Positions 1 to 7,070 of a stretch of DNA of 18,935 bases are shown piece after piece (within the stretch, counting starts at the first letter, position 1; the number at the start of each line of letters is the position of its first letter). Location of the stretch: contig CALGGM010000174.1 in the NCBI GenBank assembly GCA_937915925.1, forward strand, positions 1 through 18,935, given 5' to 3'. Source of the DNA: an uncultured Clostridia bacterium. GTDB lineage: Bacteria; Bacillota; Clostridia; Christensenellales; CAG-138. The position numbers and the translations under genes are program-made. The notes beneath the pieces were generated by a model that searched no databases, was not told the DNA's origin, and saw only the letters and a list, made by a program, of their open reading frames with translations.

Positions 1-401
1 AATAATAGCAGTGCGAATAATCCGTATGCAGCGAAGATCCCAACAACCAGAGATAATCCCCCGGAGAGCGCACAACCAAGCTCTTTTCCAACGACATACC
101 GCGTTACCGTTGTTCTTGGCAGATATGCTTTAATATAACCGGTTTTCACATCGTCCACGAACGATGAGGTATAAGGAATTGCAGCGATAATAGGCGTCAC
201 CAACAAGATGATATCGCTCGACAATGCTTTCAGCAGCAATTCTTCATGAAACCCCATAGGACGGTACTGTGTTTCAGAAAAGAACACATCATACATATCT
301 GAAAACGAAGCAAACAGCAGACACAGCAAGCCCCCTCCTGCTGCAAGCAGGAAGGTCTTGCTGAAAATTGCTCGTTTAAAATCAGATAATGAAGACTTCA
401 C
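1..401 (-). CDS. ABC-2-type transporter permease, N-terminal part (truncated by window edge)
   Basis: The frame is open from a GTG at 401 to the left window edge, so about 133 residues are visible and the C-terminus is missing. The start is set by an AAGG sequence about 7 nt upstream. The GTG lies 9 nt after the stop of the upstream lipoprotein gene, so the two are probably translated together. The protein has a short cytoplasmic N-terminus (VKSSLSDFKRAIF), a first membrane helix, an extracellular loop, a second helix (IILLVTPIIAAIPYTSSF), a charged loop (DDVKTGYIKAYLPRTTVTRY) and a third helix. This order, including the F-x-D-D-x-K-x-G-Y segment followed by R...Y..K, is typical of ABC-2 family permeases that work with a separate ATPase. 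No ATPase gene is visible here; it may lie further left. Family call is inferred; the substrate is unknown. Confidence 0.6.
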   Translation of the reverse strand, partial: MKSSLSDFKRAIFSKTFLLAAGGGLLCLLFASFSDMYDVFFSETQYRPMGFHEELLLKALSSDIILLVTPIIAAIPYTSSFVDDVKTGYIKAYLPRTTVTRYVVGKELGCALSGGLSLVVGIFAAYGLFALLL

Positions 402-410
402 AATGCTGCC

Positions 411-1835
411 TTAATATCCTATGTTGAGATCAATTGGATTTCCAGTGACAGCGTTTAATGAGACTAATAGCATATTCATCGTCTCGTCATCATCGAATTG
501 ATCAGATGCAAACTTTCGTTGCCTAGTACCATAGAAGTTCCAAACTGGTACTAGTAAACCTTCTGTGATATTGTCCTGTTGAATTGTACGCATCAATTCC
601 AAACGCACTTCGGTAACATTCATCGTTAAGTCGCTTCCTTCCGCCTGTGAACTGTATGTATAGCGTAGCATTGTTTCTGTAAGTGGCTCTATTTCTTCAA
701 ATGTTAAAAGTTTGCTTGATCTTACTCGACATACCCCAATTGCGAGCGGTGAATCCCACTTCACGCACTGAATCCCTTGATCATCAACAAGAACGGCACA
801 CTGTTCATAGCGCCATGTGGGAGTAACTGCATAAGGACCGCCTGTTGAACCATTTATGATTGCAACGGGACAGCCTTCAATGCTGCGATGATAAATAATC
901 GCATAGCACCAATGATCATATCGAACACCAGAATTATTGTATGGGTGTGTATTATAAAGCTCAACTCGATCTGGTTCCATTGTATCGTCAATGGAAAGTA
1001 TTAATTCATTTGCCGTTACAACTGCTTCTTGAGGAGGCATTGCAAGACCATCCTTTCCGGAAGTTGTAGCTTGTTGGTTGATGGGGATCGTATCTTTCCG
1101 ATATTCCGAATAATTCATATATTCGGATCGTTTGAATAAAAACTGTGCATTTGTGATCGGTGGTCTTCCATTCTTCTCATAATAATTATCATTAATCAAA
1201 CGAAACATCATGCCGTTTCCGCCTGTCGCATCTATGCCAAGAATATGATAGACATCTGTATCAGATCGACGTACAATATCTCTAATCTCTGACGTCACCG
1301 GAGTATAAACCCAATCATCTGGTGCTTTTTGATAAAGCGATTGGTAGTATTTGATATTATCCTGTGCAATTTGCACATTTTCATCATAGTATTCGTCGTG
1401 TTCTAATCTCTCAATCCGATCCATTTCGTTTTGAATCAACATAGCAAGATGCGATTTAGGCAGCATAGAATCGTCTGTTTGACTTTCATACATCTCTTGA
1501 TCGCCAACTAACCGTGTCCAAAAGATATCTACCTGTTCTTGCGTAAATGATACAGTCTTGATTTCATAAATTGGAAATGCATCACATTTAGGGATAATAA
1601 CAGGCGCGCTGGCTCTAATATGGAAATTAGCAGTATCAGTGCTTTTTTTCCAAATATAAGGCGCCTGAACCTGGTCTGATATAGTGCTGTTTTCGTCGAT
1701 TGGATGCTGAGCATCTTCAATCATTTGGGATTCATCCTTCATATGTACAATTTCTTGTTCGGGCGTAGGAACGCAGGCAAAGAGAGAGAATACTAATATC
1801 AGCAATAATGATATATGAGCTAGTGCTTTTTTCAT
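411..1835 (-). CDS. Large uncharacterised exported lipoprotein (474 aa)
   Basis: The N-terminus is a lipoprotein signal: MKK, a hydrophobic core, and a lipobox L-F-A-C with the lipidated Cys at residue 21. The mature protein (about 453 aa) would sit on the outer face of the membrane. It is soluble-looking, rich in Asp, Glu, Tyr and Thr, with no other membrane segment and no enzyme motif that I recognise. The ATG overlaps the stop of the upstream membrane-protein gene by 4 nt (ATGA). An AAAGGAG site lies about 9 nt upstream. Placed between two permease-like genes, it may be an accessory or substrate-handling subunit of the transporter, but that is inference from position only. The gene is intact and of confident frame; its function is unknown. 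Confidence 0.75.
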   Translation of the reverse strand: MKKALAHISLLLILVFSLFACVPTPEQEIVHMKDESQMIEDAQHPIDENSTISDQVQAPYIWKKSTDTANFHIRASAPVIIPKCDAFPIYEIKTVSFTQEQVDIFWTRLVGDQEMYESQTDDSMLPKSHLAMLIQNEMDRIERLEHDEYYDENVQIAQDNIKYYQSLYQKAPDDWVYTPVTSEIRDIVRRSDTDVYHILGIDATGGNGMMFRLINDNYYEKNGRPPITNAQFLFKRSEYMNYSEYRKDTIPINQQATTSGKDGLAMPPQEAVVTANELILSIDDTMEPDRVELYNTHPYNNSGVRYDHWCYAIIYHRSIEGCPVAIINGSTGGPYAVTPTWRYEQCAVLVDDQGIQCVKWDSPLAIGVCRVRSSKLLTFEEIEPLTETMLRYTYSSQAEGSDLTMNVTEVRLELMRTIQQDNITEGLLVPVWNFYGTRQRKFASDQFDDDETMNMLLVSLNAVTGNPIDLNIGY

Positions 1836-3277
1836 ATTATGGATCTCCTTTTTTTATTAACTATGTATGTTGTGAAAACAATTATAATCAAAATCGCCAG
1901 ATCAATTATTCGCTTTACCGAAGATAGTTGATTAGATGCTGGATTTAGAGGACTATCCGGGATTAGCCAAAGCAGATAATTGGATAAACTCCAGCTAAAT
2001 GGCAAATATGATGTTAGACTGAAACTTGGCACCAAAATTGCCAATGTCGCATCATTGGATATTTCATATAGGTTCATAGATAAACATGCAAAACATCCTG
2101 CGACTATTGAAGTGTAAAGAATGTAAATAGCAACAAATCCCACATTCGAACGAGATAATAACGCAGAGAAAGACCCTCCATAAGGAATGCTAATTGTGGG
2201 GGATATTGGGCTGATAATAATAGAAATCCCTAAAACTGTTATTTCAAAGCAAAACATAGTTATAAATGCCGAAATAAACGATGCGGTTAGTCTTTTATTT
2301 ATCTCGTCTGCGTAGTTTTTGTTTTTTTCAATGATAGTAAACTGCAAACAACCTATGACTAGTGAATTCAGTATCTCGCAAGTTGGACATCTTTCAATAA
2401 AGCTCAACCTAAAAACATTAATCCATCCAATTTTAGATAGAGGAGCTCCGTAATCGACCTGATAAGTATTAATTGCAGAAAAAAAGGAAACTACAACAAG
2501 TAAAGGAACAAATAGCCAATACCTCCAGTTCTTATAAAACGGAAGAAGTGTTGTCTTATTGTCTTTATGTTTACATCCAATCTTGTGAATAAAGACTAAT
2601 AGAATACATATCAAAACTATCCAATATGTGAATGAAATGATGAATGAGACTCTAGGAGAACCGTCCACATTAGGAGCATATGCTTCTGTATAAAAGATCC
2701 GCGTATGCTCTATCGGCGTAATAAACAATGGCTTGCTAATTTTAAATGTATAGTAAAACTGCCAATCAAATAGGAAAAAGACGAAGGGCAGAACAATTGC
2801 TAAAGCATGTTTTTTTCCTGCGTTGCAGATATAGATAACTAACAGCGTCCATGTAATACGGCAAATTATTAGAATAGCTGAAATGATCACCGCTGCTATT
2901 GGAGTTATCTTTGCAATGGATAGTTCGTTTTCATAAGACCATTCATTAATAAGGATATTCGGAATGCTATTTGTTTGAATTGCAGATACAATAAAAACAA
3001 TCAGATGAAAAGCAATGACCAAAATGGCAGATTTTAATAGTGCTTTTGATAGTGCTTTGATCGGAGTTTTTTCGGCTTTATCATAACCAAAGTTTCCTTC
3101 AACTAACAAGACTATCCATAACCATGCATAGCCAATCAATTCGGGCCGATTATTGATTAATACTTGAATTTCATAATATGTAGTATTGTATCCAATTTCT
3201 AAGCAAGCCAAATCTATTCCAATACATGCGATACCTATAGATAACACTATATATATACACCAACGGATCAGTTTCAT
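1832..3277 (-). CDS. Polytopic membrane protein, probable double ABC-2-like permease (481 aa)
   Basis: About twelve hydrophobic segments can be seen (near residues 5-25, 48-60, 80-100, 125-150, 158-172, 210-230, 252-268, 302-316, 332-356, 380-400, 408-422, 455-472). The second six seem to repeat the first six. Each half has a helix, an extracellular loop, a short helix, a charged cytoplasmic stretch (GNFGYDKAEK in the first, IIEKNKNYADEINKR in the second), a long helix pair, and an LAI(V/L)(L/V)P segment. This suggests two fused ABC-2-like permease units. The start ATG has GGAGG 6 nt upstream. The 3' end overlaps the lipoprotein gene by 4 nt. Together with the partial permease at the left edge it may form an export complex. 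Substrate unknown; the small secreted proteins encoded next to it are possible cargo. The family assignment rests on topology and not on a catalytic motif. Confidence 0.6.
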   Translation of the reverse strand: MKLIRWCIYIVLSIGIACIGIDLACLEIGYNTTYYEIQVLINNRPELIGYAWLWIVLLVEGNFGYDKAEKTPIKALSKALLKSAILVIAFHLIVFIVSAIQTNSIPNILINEWSYENELSIAKITPIAAVIISAILIICRITWTLLVIYICNAGKKHALAIVLPFVFFLFDWQFYYTFKISKPLFITPIEHTRIFYTEAYAPNVDGSPRVSFIISFTYWIVLICILLVFIHKIGCKHKDNKTTLLPFYKNWRYWLFVPLLVVVSFFSAINTYQVDYGAPLSKIGWINVFRLSFIERCPTCEILNSLVIGCLQFTIIEKNKNYADEINKRLTASFISAFITMFCFEITVLGISIIISPISPTISIPYGGSFSALLSRSNVGFVAIYILYTSIVAGCFACLSMNLYEISNDATLAILVPSFSLTSYLPFSWSLSNYLLWLIPDSPLNPASNQLSSVKRIIDLAILIIIVFTTYIVNKKRRSII

Positions 3278-3326
3278 TTACATCCTCCATATACAGAATC
3301 TGTAAAACATAGCCTAAATGTCTACT

Positions 3327-3339
3327 ATATGTTACATAT
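3327..3339. repeat. 13-bp palindrome upstream of the membrane-protein gene
   Basis: Two 6-bp arms, ATATGT and ACATAT, flank a single T. It lies about 50 nt upstream of the ATG at 3277, between the terminator of the preceding gene and the start of the permease/lipoprotein operon, where an operator could sit. It is AT-rich and short, so chance is a real possibility. Confidence 0.25.
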
Positions 3340-3380
3340 TCCTTCGAGTTGAAGAATTCTTATGATTGTTTTGCAAAATC

Positions 3381-3415
3381 GATTCTGTTACCCCATTTAT
3401 TGGGGTAACAGAATC
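3381..3415 (-). terminator. Rho-independent terminator after the 157-aa secreted protein gene
   Basis: A perfect 15-bp stem (3381-3395 with 3401-3415) closes a 5-nt loop. On the minus strand it begins 18 nt after the stop codon at 3434 and is followed by GATTTTGC, a short T run. The stem contains a CCCC/GGGG block and is the strongest hairpin in the left half of the window. It should separate the secreted-protein gene from the permease operon that begins at 3277. Confidence 0.8.
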
Positions 3416-3433
3416 GGATTGTCCACAAGTATT

Positions 3434-3907
3434 TTATTCACTCCAATTAATGGTTCTGGGAGTTCCGATTGTACTGTCCGGATCATAGTTAGAATCAAGA
3501 GGATCTTTGGTAGGATGATACAGGAAAAAAGCACCTGTCGCATGAATTGCATACTTAGGGCTACTATTGTTAATGATCTTTGCATATGCTTTTCCTGTAT
3601 ATGATGATGTAGATCTTACGCCATAATTGTTAAGATAATCTGTCACGATTGACAAGGATCTCTCTAAACCAACGGCATGTGTTCCTACATAAAACTGTAC
3701 GTTTGCCGCAGGTGTTCCTGAATTGCTAGATGAGTATGCAATAGAAAATAAACATACTTCAAGCGTTGTATCGTACTGTTTGTTGAATTTATGAGTTGAA
3801 AAGTTGTTTGAACAAGTACCATCAAAAACATATCCATCTGCATAAGCGATTGGAACAGATGCTAAAAGAAGTGCGACAACGAGAAGACAGACAAATACCT
3901 TTTTCAT
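3434..3907 (-). CDS. Small secreted protein with Sec signal peptide (157 aa)
   Basis: The first 23 residues form a clear Sec signal (MKK, hydrophobic core, cleavage expected after A-Y-A). The mature part of about 134 residues is rich in Ser, Thr, Asn and Tyr, has two Cys (32 and 52) that could form a disulfide, and has no second membrane helix or sorting motif, so it should be released. AGGAGGT lies about 7 nt before the ATG. A strong terminator follows, and a gap of over 200 nt precedes it, so it is probably its own transcription unit. I do not recognise the family. Its neighbours (cysteine protease, lipoproteins, permeases) suggest it is one of several exported products of the cluster. Confidence 0.7.
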   Translation of the reverse strand: MKKVFVCLLVVALLLASVPIAYADGYVFDGTCSNNFSTHKFNKQYDTTLEVCLFSIAYSSSNSGTPAANVQFYVGTHAVGLERSLSIVTDYLNNYGVRSTSSYTGKAYAKIINNSSPKYAIHATGAFFLYHPTKDPLDSNYDPDSTIGTPRTINWSE

Positions 3908-4140
3908 AATAATGACCTCCTATATTCATTTTTTCGTAGAAAAGCGTTTACATAACTAACACTGAATAATGTGTTAATTCTCTCCGTCCAAACAAACAGA
4001 ATGCATGTGGCTGGCATTGAATTACAAGGTGTATACAATCATTGGAATCCCCTTCTTTCTTTTGTATATAAGAATGATAGATTTGGTTGCTTCATTACTC
4101 ACTTTGGGCAATACAGAGCTTTTCTATGATAAAAGCTCTG
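3908..4140. other. Intergenic region between two secreted-protein genes
   Basis: This gap holds the hairpin at 4114-4140 on the upstream side and, nearer 3907, an AT-rich stretch with a short inverted repeat (TAACAC...GTGTTA, about 3955-3980) where the promoter of the 157-aa protein gene would be expected. No convincing -35/-10 pair and no gene were found. Confidence 0.4.
4114..4140 (-). terminator. Hairpin directly after the 143-aa secreted protein gene
   Basis: A perfect 10-bp stem (CAGAGCTTTT at 4114-4123 with AAAAGCTCTG at 4131-4140) with a 7-nt loop starts right after the TAG at 4141-4143. The downstream side on the minus strand reads TATTGCCC, with no T run, so it may act as a weak terminator or as a 3'-end stabiliser. 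Confidence 0.5.
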
Positions 4141-4572
4141 CTAAATCGAAAATGACTGAGAAAACTCCGTTGTGGATTCTACATAGTTTCCATTGGAATC
4201 ATATACGCGTACATACGTTTTGCAACGGTAAGTGCCAGAAGTTAATCCGGACTTGGTCTTACTTAAAACAACGCCAGTAACACCACTTCCAGATTTGCTC
4301 CAGTTAGCAATGTTATTCCAAGTATTTCCACTTTTCTTTTGCAATGATAGCGTTACATACAGTTTATATTCAGAGGAGTTTGCAAATGCGGTTGCCTTAC
4401 ATTTTGCGGTGTTATTCGTAATGATCAAAGATGCGGATACTTGGCTTAGTCCGATGAATCTTTCTTCGATCAAGCTTTCTGAACTCTTGTAGCTTCTTTC
4501 TTCTGCGACAGAAACAGAAATGGATGAAAATATCAGCAACAATGACAGAAAAAGAATGACAGCTTTTTTCAT
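4141..4572 (-). CDS. Small secreted beta-rich protein (143 aa)
   Basis: It starts with a Sec signal (MKKAVILFL..., cleavage expected after S-V-A at residue 23). The mature part alternates polar and hydrophobic residues in a beta-strand pattern and has two Cys (58 and 117) spaced as in small Ig-like domains. The segment after the second Cys (YVRVYDSNGNY) looks like a strand-turn-strand. AGGAGGTT stands about 7 nt upstream of the ATG. The region before it contains the decayed 3' end of an anti-sigma gene, so the original gene order was anti-sigma then secreted protein. A decayed copy of this gene's 5' end lies after the intact anti-sigma gene at 6685-6831. Family and function are unknown. Confidence 0.7.
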   Translation of the reverse strand: MKKAVILFLSLLLIFSSISVSVAEERSYKSSESLIEERFIGLSQVSASLIITNNTAKCKATAFANSSEYKLYVTLSLQKKSGNTWNNIANWSKSGSGVTGVVLSKTKSGLTSGTYRCKTYVRVYDSNGNYVESTTEFSQSFSI

Positions 4573-4594
4573 ATATAACCTCCTGCTTCTTTTA

Positions 4595-4620
4595 TTACCT
4601 ATATCGACACAGGAGACAAA
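4595..4620 (-). promoter_or_regulatory. Conserved 26-bp block upstream of the 143-aa gene, candidate promoter
   Basis: This block matches 6855-6880 at 24 of 26 positions, while surrounding spacer sequence has drifted. On the minus strand it reads CTCCTGTGTCGATATAGG in its core. GTCGATATA could be a -10 element, with TTGCAT 16 nt upstream as a weak -35; an ECF-type promoter is also possible. The element assignment is tentative. Confidence 0.35.
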
Positions 4621-4641
4621 TATGCAACAACTAATATTGAA

Positions 4642-4800
4642 TTATTGTAAGCTATTAGCATTTTTTGTATGTACCGTTTTATCAATATTCCCATCGAGAA
4701 CGATCATCACTTCATTTAAAGTCCAAACAACACTTTTCATTTCTTTGTAACCAGCTCTGCCTGTTCTCCGTTAGCAAACCTATGTTTATTGCTATAGCAA
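4642..4800 (-). pseudogene. Relic of the 3' end of a DUF4367 anti-sigma gene
   Basis: Read on the minus strand, the sequence matches the C-terminal 50 or so codons of the intact anti-sigma gene at 6904-7581. The A-N-G-E-Q-A-E-L-V codons are kept, then an in-frame TGA follows and a deletion of about 4 nt shifts the frame. Further on, the codons for W-T-L-N-E-V-M-I-V-L-D-G-N-I-D-K-T are again recognisable, and the relic ends in the equivalent TAA at 4642-4644. The 5' part of the gene is absent. It cannot encode a working anti-sigma. Confidence 0.85.
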
Positions 4801-4835
4801 TGTCTCATTGACTGCTTTGTTATAGTAGCTGATAA

Positions 4836-4866
4836 AACGGGTGAGCCACATTGTGACTTACCCGTT
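4836..4866 (-). terminator. Rho-independent terminator after protease/lipoprotein operon
   Basis: On the minus strand AACGGGTAAG pairs with CTCACCCGTT (one mismatch) around a loop that can itself pair (CAC with GTG). The second arm runs into TTTT. It lies about 35 nt after the stop codon at 4902, as expected for the end of the operon at 4902-6370. Confidence 0.75.
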
Positions 4867-4901
4867 AATAAGACGGTTATATTTCTCTCGGCAAATAAGT
4901 T

Positions 4902-5258
4902 CTAATTAATGATCTCATAAACAGAATATTGTTCGATATCTGGCGAAACTATTTTGATGAAAACTGTCCCCGGGGTTTCTTCGCTGTAATAAATTTCACT
5001 ACCGATAGGACAATTGTTCGAGCAAAAGTTTTCATTAATCATAGGTTCGCTTTGGGAAACAATCTTTATAATTGTTCCGATCCTTTCTACTCCACTTGGA
5101 AGTTCAGAGACGACTTTACTCGTTTCGCCATAAAGAGTATCATTAACAAAAACCATCGGGCGGTAATCCGATAATTGGTTAATAGCATCCCTACTTGATT
5201 TACAGCTACAAAGCATTAATGCTGCGATTAAAGAAACCAAAATTAGCTTTGTTTTCAT
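4902..5258 (-). CDS. Small lipoprotein (118 aa)
   Basis: The start is taken at the ATG at 5258 (MKTKLILVSL...), 5 nt after the stop of the protease gene. A TTG 9 nt further upstream is in frame but would overlap that stop. The N-terminus is a short lipoprotein signal ending L-C-S-C, with the second Cys as the likely lipidated residue. The mature part is under 100 residues, acidic, with two further Cys in the segment NFCSNNCPIG that may form a disulfide. It is probably co-expressed with the upstream cysteine protease. One possible role is an inhibitor or immunity-like partner of that protease, held at the producing cell's surface, but nothing in the sequence proves this. No family recognised. 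Confidence 0.65.
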   Translation of the reverse strand: MKTKLILVSLIAALMLCSCKSSRDAINQLSDYRPMVFVNDTLYGETSKVVSELPSGVERIGTIIKIVSQSEPMINENFCSNNCPIGSEIYYSEETPGTVFIKIVSPDIEQYSVYEIIN

Positions 5259-5263
5259 ATCGA

Positions 5264-6370
5264 TCAATCCCAGTCATACATGGTAGCAGACCATAAATAT
5301 CTTGCAGTACCTGATGAATTAACATAAGTATTGTCACTAGTGTATATGCGTTCAAATTGTGTGTACCAAGGATTCCAAATAGAATAGTAGGAATTTCCAC
5401 TGTAGTCATTATAACCTCTGCACACAAAAGCGTGACATTTTTTTGCGCCAGTATTAAGATTGTCACAAATAAAGGCGACAGGATTATCAGCTTTTATTTC
5501 GTTAACGATTTGCGAATATGTCCTTCTTGATGCAGTATATACCGGGTCTATGTTATAGGTGTTTGCAAATTCGTCTGCTTTCGTAGTGCTCAAGGATTCG
5601 CTGTTCAATTGAGTTTGAGTAAGACCTGGATATGCCCATTCCATAACAGATTGAGCACTAATTGTACTAATACCATTTCCGGTTTTATAGCGCATAATCG
5701 AGGCTGTTACATATGCCATACACCACGGCTGGGAGCCTTGCGTTTCGGCATAACCAATTTGAAGATACTTTGACGTAGGATTACTACGAGTGTTGATTTG
5801 ATTAACTGTAATGCCTTCTGTAATATCTGTAATGTGTGTCGACGCACAAGTTACAGAAGATGCAAGAATTGCCTTGATAGTTGTTTTGTTTCCAGACGGA
5901 TCAGAAAGTATGGGGTAGATATCAAAACCTATTAATGCGTAAATATCATCATAATTCCCTGAAATTAATTTTACAGGGTTCTCCGGCGTTGTAAGTGAAG
6001 AAATCCGTTCGAAACCTTCAATAATTTCTTTGTTTTCACTAAAAATGCCTGTATAACGACCATCAATTTCAAAAGCGCGGTACGTGCCAACAATTTTGCG
6101 ATTATAATAAATAAGACAATAATACAAATCAAATGAAGGATTAAACAGCTTAAAGGGCTTACTTACCAAAATCTTTTGGGTATCGTAAAGGTCATTTGTA
6201 ATACCAGCAATTGATTCTTGGATATGATCATAAACGCCTTTAGGAACCTCCTCACTCATGACATAGAAGCTTTCAACGGAGGATTGCCATGAAGCCGTGC
6301 TAGCATATGCAACAGTTCCTGTACTCAAGAAAACAGCGAGTATAAGCAGTAATGCTATTATTCTTTTCAT
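5264..6370 (-). CDS. Secreted papain-fold cysteine protease, staphopain/C39-like (368 aa)
   Basis: The ATG at 6370 is preferred: GGAGG stands 8 nt upstream and would overlap a longer start at 6385. Residues 1-23 are a Sec signal ending A-Y-A. Residues 24 to about 190 look like a propeptide. The C-terminal 165 residues carry a papain-like catalytic set: Gln211 and Cys217 in QGSQPWCMAY, His313 in KKCHAFVCRGY and Asn333 in SIWNPW. This Q...C...H...N order is that of staphopain (family C47) and C39-like peptidases. The enzyme is expected to be secreted as a zymogen. Its gene is followed at once by a small lipoprotein gene and a terminator. Possible roles are maturation of the secreted proteins encoded nearby or attack on outside proteins; the sequence does not decide. 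All key residues are present. Confidence 0.8.
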   Translation of the reverse strand: MKRIIALLLILAVFLSTGTVAYASTASWQSSVESFYVMSEEVPKGVYDHIQESIAGITNDLYDTQKILVSKPFKLFNPSFDLYYCLIYYNRKIVGTYRAFEIDGRYTGIFSENKEIIEGFERISSLTTPENPVKLISGNYDDIYALIGFDIYPILSDPSGNKTTIKAILASSVTCASTHITDITEGITVNQINTRSNPTSKYLQIGYAETQGSQPWCMAYVTASIMRYKTGNGISTISAQSVMEWAYPGLTQTQLNSESLSTTKADEFANTYNIDPVYTASRRTYSQIVNEIKADNPVAFICDNLNTGAKKCHAFVCRGYNDYSGNSYYSIWNPWYTQFERIYTSDNTYVNSSGTARYLWSATMYDWD

Positions 6371-6684
6371 TGTATTTACCTCCATGATATTTGCTGTTAT
6401 ATAAAATTACACGTTAGGACAATATTTATATACGCAACTGTATGTCTTTCTGCATGGAATGCATCTCTATGTATGTCTGTTGTGTTGCTGGTTAACCATC
6501 TCCTTATTGTGTACATTCGTTCTTCATTTAGTTGACGAGGATTAAGTACAATACAGATTGTGCACTCGTAGCGCTACTATTGTTCGGGCGCTATGTGGAT
6601 CTGTGTGCGCGGAGACTTATCCTCTGTTGGATTTGAAATGCTGAAGTCCCGATTTACACCTCCTCAAGTGCTATATTAAAAAGG

Positions 6685-6831
6685 CTCAAAGACGTGGATG
6701 CTCGATTAATCCGATGAATCTTTCCACAATAAAGTTTGTTGACCGGTTGCTTTGGCCACCTTCTGCTATAGAAATCGAAAAAGGTGGAATTATTAGTAAC
6801 AATACTAGCAGAATGGCGTTTGCTTATTCAT
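6685..6831 (-). pseudogene. Relic of the 5' end of a secreted-protein gene
   Basis: From the ATG at 6831 the minus strand aligns base by base with the first 145 or so nt of the intact gene at 4141-4572. Shared stretches include those encoding the end of the signal peptide (GCAGAAG) and the segment AAAGATTCATCGGA. A TAG at codon 9 and further stops (TAA, TAA) disrupt the frame, and similarity ends near 6690. The AGGAGGTTATAAT ribosome site is still intact, so an 8-residue peptide could in theory be made. Confidence 0.8.
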
Positions 6832-7070
6832 ATTATAACCTCCTATATTTTCTTTTACCTATATCGACGCAGGAGGCAAATGCGCAACAGCTAATCTGTT
6901 GAATTATTGTATATTATTAGCAATTCTTATGAGTTCCGTTTTATCGATATTCCCATCGAGAACGATCATCACTTCATCTAAAGTCCAAACGATACTTGTT
7001 ATTCCTTTTTTTGCAACCAGCTCTGCCTGTTCTCCGTTAACAAACACTTGTTCTTTGCTGTCGGCATTTT
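6690..7070 (-). repeat. Duplicated block, copy A (anti-sigma 3' end intact, secreted-protein 5' end decayed)
   Basis: This is the partner of 4437-4800. It spans the last third of the intact anti-sigma gene, the spacer and the broken 5' end of a secreted-protein gene. The two copies are in direct orientation about 2.25 kb apart, with the protease and small-lipoprotein genes between them. They therefore arose by tandem duplication, or the protease unit arrived between two copies. Confidence 0.85.
6855..6880 (-). promoter_or_regulatory. Conserved 26-bp block, copy A
   Basis: Same element as at 4595-4620 with two substitutions. Here it precedes only the decayed secreted-protein relic. A 6-bp hairpin (CAACAG/CTGTTG, 6885-6901) right after the anti-sigma stop is present in this copy but broken in copy B. 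Confidence 0.3.

Larger units (their letters stand above)
4437..4800 (-). repeat. Duplicated block, copy B (secreted-protein 5' end intact, anti-sigma 3' end decayed)
   Basis: This stretch aligns over its whole length with about 6690-7070. On the minus strand it carries the last third of the DUF4367 anti-sigma gene, a short spacer, a Shine-Dalgarno site and the first 45 or so codons of a secreted-protein gene. Here the secreted-protein gene is functional and the anti-sigma part is broken; in the other copy the reverse holds. Long runs are identical between copies, for example around 4689-4710 and 6949-6970. Confidence 0.85.
6371..6903. other. Long intergenic region between anti-sigma and protease genes
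   Basis: The upstream part holds the decayed secreted-protein relic (6685-6831). The part from about 6386 to 6680 has no open gene on either strand. It contains an isolated Shine-Dalgarno-like GAGGAGGTG on the minus strand (6657-6665) with no usable start after it, possibly another relic, and an AT-rich segment near 6390-6420 where the protease promoter should be. I could not fix a convincing -35/-10 pair. Confidence 0.5.

Noticed and set aside
4520..4750. Plus-strand open frame across the duplicated block, with a similar frame at 6714-7126
   Set aside because: The similarity between the two places is explained by the minus-strand duplication of the anti-sigma and secreted-protein genes; the frames are shadows.
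6568..6577. Perfect 10-bp palindrome GTAGCGCTAC in the gap before the protease gene
   Set aside because: Short, no second copy or flanking promoter element seen, so too weak to call an operator.
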